Source: CAWJJM01 sp963843275 (GTDB lineage Bacteria > Acidobacteriota > Thermoanaerobaculia > Multivoradales > JBCCEF01). Taken from it: a stretch of 64,000 nt of DNA. The stretch lies in NCBI GenBank assembly GCA_963843275.1, contig CAWJJM010000002.1, positions 22,390-86,389 of the forward strand. The letters are read 5' to 3'. A program made the position numbers and the translations under genes. Positions within the stretch are counted from its first letter, which is position 1, and each line of letters starts with the position of its first letter. The notes under the pieces were generated by a model, which worked only from the letters and a program-made list of their open reading frames with translations, searched no databases and had not been told where the DNA came from. Shown in pieces: positions 38,001-47,800 of this stretch.

Positions 38001-38819
38001 CCGCCGAGGTCGAGGCGGCGCTGGTCCGCCTGCAGGGCGTCGCGGCGGCGGCCGTGGGGGCGCTCCCGGGCGAGGGTCCCGAGGGGGTGCGCCTGGCGGC
38101 CTGGATCGTCGCTTCGGGCGGCTCGCCGGCGCCCGAGGCGCTGCGGCGGTCGCTGAGCGCCGAGCTGCCCGAAGCGATGATCCCGACGGTGTGGAGCGAG
38201 ATCGCCGAGCTGCCGCGGCTGGCCAGCGGCAAGGTCGACCGCGCCGCCCTCCCCGTCCCCGACGCGGCGCGCCCGTCTCTGGAGACGGCGTACGTCGCGC
38301 CGCGGAGCCGGGCTCGAGGCGGAGCTGTGCGCGTTGTGGGCCGAGCTGCTGGCGGTCGAGCGGATCGGCGTCGACGACGACTTCTTCGCCCTCGGCGGCC
38401 ACTCCCTGGTCGCGACGCGCCTGGTGGCGCGGGTCCGCGAGCGGTTCGCGGTCGAGCTGCCGCTGCGAGCGCTGTTCAACGCACCGACGGTCGCCGGAAT
38501 GGCCGGGGCGGTGGAGCAGGCGCGGCAGAGGGGTACGGGGCACGGCGACGGTGCGGGGCACGGCGACGGTGCGGCGCCCGGCGGCGAGGTCGACGGCGGC
38601 CAGACGGGGCGGCAGCGGGGGCAGCGGAACGAGCAGCAGGACCGCCGCCAGCCGGGTGGGCGGGGGGACGGCGAGAGCGCCCAGGAGCGCCAGCGCGGCC
38701 AGGTCGACCGCTCGGCCGCGGCCGCGGCGGCGGTCGAGGTCGAGGAGCTGTCGGAGGAGGAGGTCGACGACCTGCTCGCCGAGCTGCTCGAAGAGGAGAG
38801 CCATGACGGTCACCGCTAG
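32001..38819 (+). CDS. NRPS subunit 4: C-A-T-C-A-T
   Basis: This two-module synthetase of about 2,270 residues starts at ATG 32001, which overlaps the previous stop; GGAGAGG lies just upstream. Domains: C 32125-33450 (HHIVSDG), A 33500-35020 (Thr code), carrier 35060-35280 (FFALGGDSI), C 35320-36690 (NHAIFDG), A 36740-38245 (unassigned code), carrier 38290-38500 (FFALGGHSLV). A low-complexity Gly/Gln/Arg linker and an acidic tail (VEVEELSEEEVDDLLAELL) follow. Reading-frame changes occur near 32080, 32390, 32740, 35490, 37545 and 38310, all between intact motifs. The 3' end overlaps subunit 5 by 17 bp. The acidic tail is of the kind found at NRPS subunit ends and may help docking. Confidence 0.92.
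32125..35280 (+). other. NRPS module 11 (C-A-T), predicted Thr, code DFWNIGMVH, GGDSI carrier
   Basis: The adenylation residues from FDFSVWE, VLNQTPS, VIFGGEAL and NMYGITETTVH match the standard threonine code DFWNIGMVH exactly. The A8 motif is RLDHQVKVRGHRIELGE. The carrier is FFALGGDSI and the following C domain is of the YPMTRMQVGMVYH subtype, so the Thr may be passed on in D form. Confidence 0.87.
35320..38500 (+). other. NRPS module 12 (C-A-T), unassigned, code DARSLSQMT
   Basis: The C domain has NHAIFDG in place of HHxxxDG and starts VDAYPMTRMQVGMVYH. The A domain has FDASVRDLL at the A4 position (Arg where Trp/Phe is usual) and pocket residues from SVVPTLL, LLLVSGEPL and NQYGPSECTMT. 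I know no substrate for this code. A frameshift lies inside the pocket region (about 37545), so one residue of the code could be affected. Confidence 0.75.
38536..38571 (+). repeat. 18-bp tandem repeat, two units, in the subunit 4 linker
   Basis: Two perfect 18-bp units encode GHGDGA twice between the last carrier domain and the acidic C-terminal tail. This is a low-complexity interdomain linker; length variation here would keep the frame. Confidence 0.85.
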
Positions 38820-41800
38820 CGCCGCCGTCGGCGAGCTCCCCCGCGAGGAGAAGCGCGCCCTCCTGGCCCGCCTGCTCGCCGAGCGGCGCGCCAGGGAGGG
38901 CGGCGCGTATCCGCTCTCCTTCGGGCAGCTCCGGCTGTGGTTCCTCGACCGGCTCGAACCCGGCAATCCGGCGTACAACATGCCGGCCGGAGCGCGCCTC
39001 GTCGGCCGCCTCGACCCCGGAGCCCTGGCGGCGGCGGTGAGCCGGATCGTGCGCCGGCACGAGCCGCTGCGCACCGCCTTGCGCGAGCAACTCGGCCGCC
39101 CCGTCCAGGTGGTGCTGCCGCCGGCGCCGGTGGCGCTGCCGTCGGTCGACCTGTCGGCCCTCGCCGGGGCGGTGCGGGAGGGGGAGGCCCGGCGCCTGGC
39201 CGCCGCCGAGTCGCTGCGCTCCTTCGACCTGGCGGCCGGCGTGCCGCTGCGCACGCTGGTGGTGCGGCTGGAACCGGAGGAGCACCTGTTCCTGGTGACC
39301 TTCCACCACGCGATGTGCGACGAGTGGTCGCGAGGCATCTTCGTCGGCGAGCTCGCCGCGCTCTACCGCGCGGCGGTCACCGGCGATGCGCCGCGGCTGC
39401 CGGAGCTGACCCTCCGCTACGCCGACTACGCGGTGCGCCAGCGCGACAGCCTGCAGGGTGGGCGGCTGGCGGCGCAGCTCGCCTTCTGGCGCCAGCAGCT
39501 CGCCGGCGAGATCCCGGTGCTCGAGCTGCCGGCGGACCGCCCGCCTCCCGCCGACCCCTCGGGGCGTGGAGCCAAGCGCCGGGTCGAGCTGCCGGCGGAC
39601 CTGGCGCGCGCGCTCCGCGAGCTGGCGCGGCAGCGACGGGCGACGCCGTTCATGGTTCTGCTGGCGGCGTTCCAGGCCCTGCTCGTCCGCTACAGCGGGG
39701 AGAGCGACGTGCCGGTGGGAACCCCCGTCGCCGGCCGCGACGGCAGGGACACCGAGCCGCTCATCGGCTTCTTCGTCAACACCCTGGTGCTGCGCACCGA
39801 CCTCGACGGCGACCCGTCCTTCCTCGCCGCCGTGGATCGCGTCCGCGAGGTCGCCCTCGACGCCTTCGCCCACCAGGACCTGCCTTTCGAGCGGCTGGTC
39901 GAGGAGCTGGCGCCGGACCGCGACCTGGCCCACGACCCGTTCTTCCAGGTGATGTTCGTGCTGCAGAATGCGCCGTCCGCCGGCGCCGTGGAGCTGCCGG
40001 ACCTGCGGGTCATGCCGCTGGCGGTCGACGGCGGCACGGCGAAGTTCGACCTCCGGTTCTCGTTGGTCGACGACGGCCTCGGCTTCTCGGGGTTCCTCGA
40101 GCACAAGGTGGACCGCTTCGACGCGACGACGGCCGAGCGGATGCTGCGGCACTTCACGAACCTGCTGCGGTCGGCGACCGAGAGCCCGCAGCGCCGCCTG
40201 TCCGATCTCTCCCTGCTCGGCCGGGCGGAGCGCCATCAGCTGCTGGTCGAGGCGAACGACGCCCGCCGCGCCGGGCTCGCCGGAGACGGGTTTCTCGATC
40301 GCTTCGCCGCCGAGGCGCGGCGGCGGCCCGACGCGGTGGCCGCCAGCAGCCGGGGCGCCGCGCTGACCTACCGACGGCTGGCCGAGTCGGCGCTGGCCGC
40401 GGCTCGCGGCCTCGTCGCCGCGGGAGTGGGGCCGGGAGACGTCGTGGCGCTGGCCGGCGAGCGCGGGCCCGACCTGCTGACCGCGATCCTCGCCGTCCTC
40501 GCCGCGGGCGCCGCCTGGCTCCCCCTCGATCCGCGGCATCCGGCGGAGCGGCTGCGCACCGTCCTGGAACGCAGCGGCGCATCGCGGGTGGTCGCCAGCG
40601 GTCCGCCGCTCCCCGCCGTCGCCGAGGCCGTCTCCGCGCTGCCGCCCGGCCGCGTCGGGATCGTCCCTCTCGACCGGCTCCTGGCCGCGGGCGAGGCCGA
40701 TCCTGCCGCCGCGGTGCCGCGCTACCAGGACCCGCGGAGCCTGGCCTACGTCATCTTCACCTCCGGCTCGACGGGGATGCCGAAGGGCGCGATGGTGGAG
40801 CACCGCGGGATGTACAACCACCTGCTCGCCAAGGTCGACGACCTGCGGCTCGGCGAGTCCGACGTGGTCTCCCAGAACGCCCCCCAGTGCTTCGACATCT
40901 CGGTGTGGCAGATGCTCGCGCCGCTCGCCGTCGGCGGCCGCGTGGCCTTCGTCGCCGACGAGGACGCCGAGGATCCGCTCCGCCTGGCGCGGGCGGTCGA
41001 GGCGGCAGGGGTCACCGTGCTCGAGGTGGTCCCCTCGGTTCTCGGCGCCCTGCTCGAGGAGCTGGGGCGGGAGGGCGTCGAGGCCCCCGGGCTGGCCGCG
41101 CTGCGCTGGCTGCTGGTCACCGGGGAGGAGCTCCCGGCGTCCCTCTGCGCGGCCTGGCTGCGGCGCTGGCCGGCGGTGCCGATGGTCAATGCCTACGGAC
41201 CGACGGAGTGCTCGGACGACGTCACCCACCACGTCGTGCGGCGGGCGGAGGCCGGGCCGGTGCCGATCGGCCGCACCGTGGCCAACCTGCGCCTCTACGT
41301 CCTCGACCGCACCCTGCGTCCGGTCCCGCTGGGCGTCGCGGGGGAGCTCTACGTCGCCGGGGTCGGGGTCGGCCGCGGCTACCTCAACGACCCGGGCCGC
41401 ACCGCCGGCGGCCTTCCTGCCCGATCCCTTCGCGCCGCAGCCGGGCGGCCGGCTCTACCGCACCGGCGACCTGGTCCGCCGCCGGCCCGACGGTGGCCTG
41501 AGCTTCCTCGGCCGGATCGACCATCAGGTCAAGGTGCGCGGCTTCCGCATCGAGCTCGGGGAGGTCGAGGCGGCGCTGCGCCGCCACCCGGCGGTGCGCG
41601 AGTGCGCCGTGCCGGTGCCGCGGCGAGGCGGCGGGCCGCCGGCTGGTCGCCTACTCGCCCTCGACGGGGCGGCCGACCCGCCGAAGCGCTGCGCGCCGCC
41701 CTCGCCGACCGGCTGCCGGACTACATGGTGCCGGCCGCCTGGCAGGTCCTCGACCGCGCTGCCGCTGACCGCCAGCGGCAAGGTCGACCGGCGGGCGCTG

Positions 41801-44800
41801 CCGGAGCCCGAGTCCGGCGCGGCGCAGCGGCGCGTCCGGTGGCCCGCCGCGGGGCGCCGACGAGGAGCTGCTCGCCGGGATCTGGTCGCGAGGTGCTCGG
41901 CGTCGATCGGATCGGGCGTCGACGACGACTTCTTCGCCCTCGGCGGCCACTCGCTGCTCGCCACCCGGGTCGTCTCGCGGGTGCGCGACCTGTTCGCCGT
42001 CGAGCTGCCGCTGCGGGCGCTCTTCGAGCGCCCGACCGTCGCCGCGCCTGGCCCGTCGGATCGGCGCCCTGCGCCGGCGCGACGACGCCACGGCGCTGCC
42101 GCCGCTGCAGCCGGCGCCCGCGGGATCGCCCCCTGCCGCTCTCCTTCGCCCAGCAACGGCTGTGGTTCCTCGACCGGCTCGACCCGGGCAGCGCGCCCTA
42201 CAACGTGCCCGCATCGCCGTGCGCATCCGGGGCCGGCTCGAGCGCGGGGCTCTGCGCGCCGCGCTGGCGGCGATCGTGCGCCGCCACGAGGTGCTGCGCA
42301 CCGCGTTCCGCGACGGAGTCGACGGGCGTCCGGTGCAGGTGGTCCTGCCGCCGCCGGTCCCGGGGCTGCGCGAGGTCGGACCTGCTCGGCTCTCGCCGCG
42401 CAGCGGCGGACGGCGCGAGGCGCATCGCCTCGCCCGGGCCGAGGCGCGGCGCCCGTTCGACCTCGCAGCGCGGGCCGCTGGTGCGCGCGCGCTGCTCGCA
42501 CTGCGCCGGCGACGAGCACGTGCTGCTCGCCGCGACCTCCACCACGTCGTGTGCGACGGCTGGTCGCGCGGCGCTGTTCGCCGAGCGAGCTGGGCGACCT
42601 CTACGCGGCCGCCGTCGCCGGCGACGCGCCGCACGCTTGCCCGAGCTGCCCGTCCAGTACGCCGACTTCGCCGCTCTGGCAGCGCGGCTGGCTCGACGGC
42701 GACGGCTGGAGCGGCAGGTCGACTACTGGCGCGAGCGGCTCGCCGGCGCGCCGCCGCTCTCGAGCTGCCGACCGACCGCCCGCGGCCGGCGGTGCAGAGC
42801 TAGCGCGGCGCGACCCTGCCGGTGCGCGCTTCCCGCCGCGCTCGCCCGGGCCCTGGAGCGGCAGCCGGCGTACCGGGGCGACCCCGTTCATGGTGCTGCT
42901 CGCCGCCTTCCATCGCGCTCCTCGGCCGCCTCTCGGGGCAGCGGCGACCTGGTGGTCGGCACCCCGGTCGCCGGGCGCACCCGCGCTGGAGATCGGAGGG
43001 GCTGATCGGCTTCTTCGTCAACACCCTGGTGCTGCGCCGCGCGACCTGCGCGGGCGAGCCGACCTTCGGCGAGCTCGCTCGGCCGGGTCGCGGGAGGCGG
43101 CGCTCGCCGCCCCGGACCACCAGGACCTGCCGTTCGAGCGGCTGGTCGACGAGCTCGAGCCGGAGCGCAGCCTGGCACCTCGCCGCTCTTCCAGGTCGCC
43201 CTGCGTGGTCCAGAACGCGCCCGGCGGTGCGGGGAGCCGCCGCCTCGGCGCTGGACCTCGCGCCGCTGGAGGTGGGCGGGCACCGGCGCGAAGTTCGATC
43301 TCACCTGGTGCTTGAGCCGTCGCCGGCGCGGGCTCGACGGCTATCTCGAGTACGCCACCGACCTGTTCGACGCCACCACCGCCCTGCGCCTGCTCGGCGC
43401 ACTTCTGGCGCCTGCTCGGCGGCGCTCGCCGAGGCCCCGAGACGCCGCTCGGCGCGCGCTGCCGCTGCTGGCCGCCGGCGGAGCGCCACCAGCTGCTGGT
43501 CGAGTGGAACGACAGCCGCCGCTCCCGTCGTCGGCGACGCCTCGGTGCAGCTGTTCGCCGCAGGCGCCGCCGGCCGGCCGGACGCCGTGGCGTTGGTCGA
43601 CGGCGGCGAGCACCTGACCTACGGCGAGCTCGACCGCGCGGTCGGACGGCTGCGCGCGCCGGCTGCAAGCCGCCGGCGCCGGCCCGAGACGCGGGTCGGC
43701 CTGTGCTCGGGCGCTCGGCGCGGATGGTGTCGCGCTGCTCGCGATCCTCGAGGCCGGCGGCCGCCTACGTGCCGCTCGACCCCGGTATCCGGAGCACGCC
43801 TCGCCTCATGCTGATGCGCGACGCCGGCGTCCGCGGCTGGTGGTGGACGGCGCGCTGCGCGGCGCGCTGCCCGAGCCCGGCCGGACGCCGCCGTGCTGTG
43901 CCGCGACCGCCGACGGCGGCGATGCGGAGCCGCCGGCGGCCGTGCGCCGGCCGGCCCCGCGGGCGCGGCGGATGCCCTCGCCGTACGTGATGCTACACCT
44001 CGGGCTCGACCGGCCGCCCAAGGGGGTGGCGGTCACCCACCGCAGGGGTCATCCGCCTGGTGCGCGGTGCGTCCTACGCCGCGCCTCGACGAGAGACTGC
44101 TGCTTCAGTTTGCGCCGGTGTCTTCGACGCGTCGACCTTCGAGATCTGGGCGACCGCTGCTCAACGGCGGCCGGCTGGTCCTGCTTCGCCGGGCGACGCT
44201 GCCGGCGCTCGGCGAGCTCGGCGAGGCGCTCGAGCGCCACGCGGTCGACACCCTGTGGCTGACGGCCGGGCTGTTCCATCAGATGGTCGACGGCGAGCTG
44301 GCAGGCCTGCGGCCGGTGCGCAGCTCCTCGCCGGCGGCGACGCTCTCTCGGTGCCGCACGTGCGCAAGCGCTGCGCGAGCTGCCGGGCTGCGCCCTGATC
44401 GACGGCTACGGTCCGACCGAGAGCACGACCTTCGCCTGTTGCCACCGGGTGTCCGCCGACGACCGCGGCCGCTCCGTCCCCATCGGCCGGCCCATCGCCA
44501 ACACCACGGCGCTGGGTGCTCGACCGCGGCCTGCGCCCGGTGCCGGTCGGCGTCGCCGGCGAGCTGTGCGTCGGCGGCGACGGGGTGGCGCGGGGCTACG
44601 TGGGCCGCCCCGGGCTGACCGCCGAGCGCTTCCTTCCCGATCCCTGGTCGCCGGCGCCGCGGCGGGCGGCATGTACCGTACCGGCGACCTGGTGCGGCGC
44701 CTGGCCGACGGCCGCCTCGAGTTCCTCGGCCGGATCGACGACCAGGTCAAGGTGCGCGGCTTCCGCATCGAGCTGGGCGAGGTGGAGAGCGTCCTGCCGC

Positions 44801-47800
44801 CGCACCCGACGGTCGCCGAGGCGGCGGTGGTCGGCCCGGCGACGACCTCGGCGGCGACAGGCGCCTGGTCGCCTACGTCGTCGCCGGGGCGCGGAGCCTG
44901 CCCAGCCGGACGCGATGCGCCGCGGCCTGCGCGAGCGTCTTGCCCCGCTACATGGTGCCGTCCGCCTTCGTGCTGCTGGAGGCGCTGCCGCTCGACCCCA
45001 ACGGCAAGGTGGACCGCGCCCGGCTGCCGAGCCCGACGCGAGCGGCTCGCCGGCGGGCGAACGCGTCGCGCCGCGGACCGAGGTGGAGGCCGCCCTGGCG
45101 GCGGTCTGGGCGAGGTGCTGCGGCTGGACGGGTCGGCGTGGAGGACAACTTCTTCGACCTCGGCGGGGACTCCATCCTGGCGATCCAGGCGTCGTCGCGG
45201 GCGCGGGCCCGCGGCCTGGAGCTGAGCCCGCGGCAGATCTTCGAGCACCAGACGATCGCCGAGCTGGCACCGGTCGTGGCGCGCTCCGGCCCGAGCATCG
45301 GGGACCGCGGACCGGCGACGGGCCCGGTGCCGCTCACCCCGGTCGAGCGCTGGTTCCTCGACGCGCGGGGCGAGCGGCCGGGCCACTTCAACCAGTCGCT
45401 CCTGCTCACCCTGCCCGCCGCGGCGCCGGCGGCGGCCATCGCCGCCGCGGTGGACGACCTCTGGCGCCACCACGACGGCCTGCGCCTGCGCCTGGCCCGC
45501 GGCGACGACGGCGAGTGGCGGCAGTGGATCGAGCCGCCCGGGACGGGCCCCGGACCGTACCTGCGCGTCGACCTCGACGCCCTGCCCGCGGCCCACCACC
45601 GCCGCGAGGTGGAGCGCGTCTGCGCCCGGGTGCAGGCGGCCTTCGACCTCGCCCGCGGCCCGCTCCTCAGGGCGCTGCACCTGCGCCTCGGCGCGGCGGA
45701 GAGCGGCCGCCTGCTGCTCGCCGCGCACCACGTGGCGGTGGACGGCGTCTCGTGGCGGATCCTGCTCGAGGACCTCGAGGCGGCGTACGCGGACCGCGCC
45801 GCGGGCCGTGCTCCCCGGCTGCCGCCGGCGACCGTCTCGCTACGCGGCTGGAGCGAGCGGCTCGCGGCCCTCGCCGGCTCCGCCGAGCTCGCCGGCGAGG
45901 CGGAGCGCTGGCTGCGGCTCGCCGCGATCCCGGTGCGGCCGCTGCCGCGGGATCTTCGGGGCCCGGACCTGGTGTCCTCGGCAGCCACCGCCGCCGAGCA
46001 GCTCAGCGACGAGGAGACGGAGGCGCTGTTGCGCCGGGCGCCGAAGGCGTGGCGCACCGGGGTGGAGGACCTGCTGCTCGCCGCTCTCGGGCGCGCTCTC
46101 GCCGCCTGGACCGGCTCGTCCGCGGCGCTGGTCGACCTCGAGAGCCACGGGCGGGAGGAGATCTTTCCCGGCGTCGACCCGTCCCGCACCGTCGGCTGGC
46201 TGACCGCCGTCTACCCGGTGGTCGTCGAGGCGCCGGCCGGGGAGCCGCCGGAGGAGACCCTCAAGCGGACGAAGGAGATGCTGCGGCGGGTACCTCGGGG
46301 TGGCCTCGGATTCGGCCTGCTGCGCTGGGGAGCCGGCGACCGCGGCGGCGCGGCGGCGCTGGCCGCGATGCGGCCCGAGGTCAGCTTCAACTACCTGGGG
46401 CAGCTCGACCGCACCGCCGCCGCCGACTCGCCTTTCCGCGCCGCCGCCGAGTCCCCGGGACCGGCGGAGGACCCGCGGGCGCGGCGGCTCCACGCCCTCG
46501 AGATCGGCGGCTTCGTGTCGGGCGGTCGGCTCACCCTGCGGGTCGGCTACTCTCGCGCCGTTCACCGGCCCGAGACCGCGGCGGCGCTGGCGGCGGCGCT
46601 GGCCGCGGAGGTCCGCGCGCTGATCGCCAGCTGCACCGCCGACGGCGCCGGCGGCTGGACGCCCGTGGACTTCCCGCTGGCGAAGCTCGGACAGCAGGAG
46701 CTCGACGCCCTCGCCGCCGGCCGCGGCGAGCTCGAGGACGTCTATCCGGCGACGCCGATCCAGTGCGCGATGCTCGCCTTTGCGCTGGCCAACCCGGAAT
46801 CGGCGGTCGGCTTCGAGCAGACGGTGTGCACCCTGCGCGGCGCTCTCGACCGCGAGGCTTTCGCGGGCGCCTGGCGGCGCGTCGTCCGCCGCCACGGGAT
46901 CCTGCGTACCGGCCTGGCCTGGGAGGGCCTGAGCGAGCCGCTCCAGGTCGTGGAGCGCGATCCGCAGCTTCCCCTCGAGGTCCACGACCTGCGCCGGCTG
47001 CCGGCGGACGAGCGGGACCGGCGCTTCGCCGACCTGTGCCGGGCGGAGCGCGAGCAAGGGCTCGACCCGCGGCGCGCTCCGCTGATGCGCCTGGCCCTGG
47101 TCCGCGTCTCCGAGGACGCCCACCGCTTCGTCTGGAGCGTCCACCACCTGGTGATCGACGCCTGGTGCGAGGGGGTGATCCTGCGCGAGGTGCTCGCCCT
47201 CTACGACGGCCTCCGGCAGGGGGAGGAGCCGCGGCTTCCCGAGCCGCCGCGTTACCGCGAGTACGTGCGCTGGCTGTGCCAGCGCGACCCGGCGGTCGAC
47301 GAGACGTTCTGGCGGCGGTACCTGTCGGGGCTGGTGCGGCCGACCCGGCTGCGGCTCGCCGCGCCGGGCGGCGAGGAGGCGGCGGACGGCGCGGAGCAGG
47401 GGCGCCACACCGAGCGCCTCGACGCCGCCCAGACTGCCGGCCTCGAAGCGTCGGCCCGCCGCCACCGGGTGACGGTGAGCACCCTGGTGAGCGCCGCCTG
47501 GGCTCTCGTCCTCGGCCGTTGCGCCGGGTCGGACGACGTCGTCTTCGGGCGCATCGTCTCCGGTCGTCCGGCGGAGCTCCCCGGCGTCGAGTCGATGGTG
47601 GGGCTGTTCATGAACCTGCTGCCGGTGCGGGTGAAGCTTCTGGCGGACGAGGAGACGGTGCCCTGGCTGCGCCGCATCCAGCAGGAGCAGGCGGAGCTCC
47701 AGCTCCACGAGCACGTGCCGCTCGCCCGGCTGCGGGAGTGGTCCGAGGTGCCGCCGGGCCTGCCGATGTTCGAGAGCGTGGTGGTGTTCGAGAACGCGCC

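Noticed and set aside
38536..38571. Tandem repeat as a mobile or regulatory element
   Set aside because: It is an in-frame 18-bp unit inside a flexible linker of subunit 4, only two copies, so ordinary low-complexity coding sequence.
41400..45130. Real decay of subunit 5 into a pseudogene
   Set aside because: The breaks are single bases, confined to one patch, with every motif kept, and similar breaks occur in lysS. Sequence error is the simpler reading.
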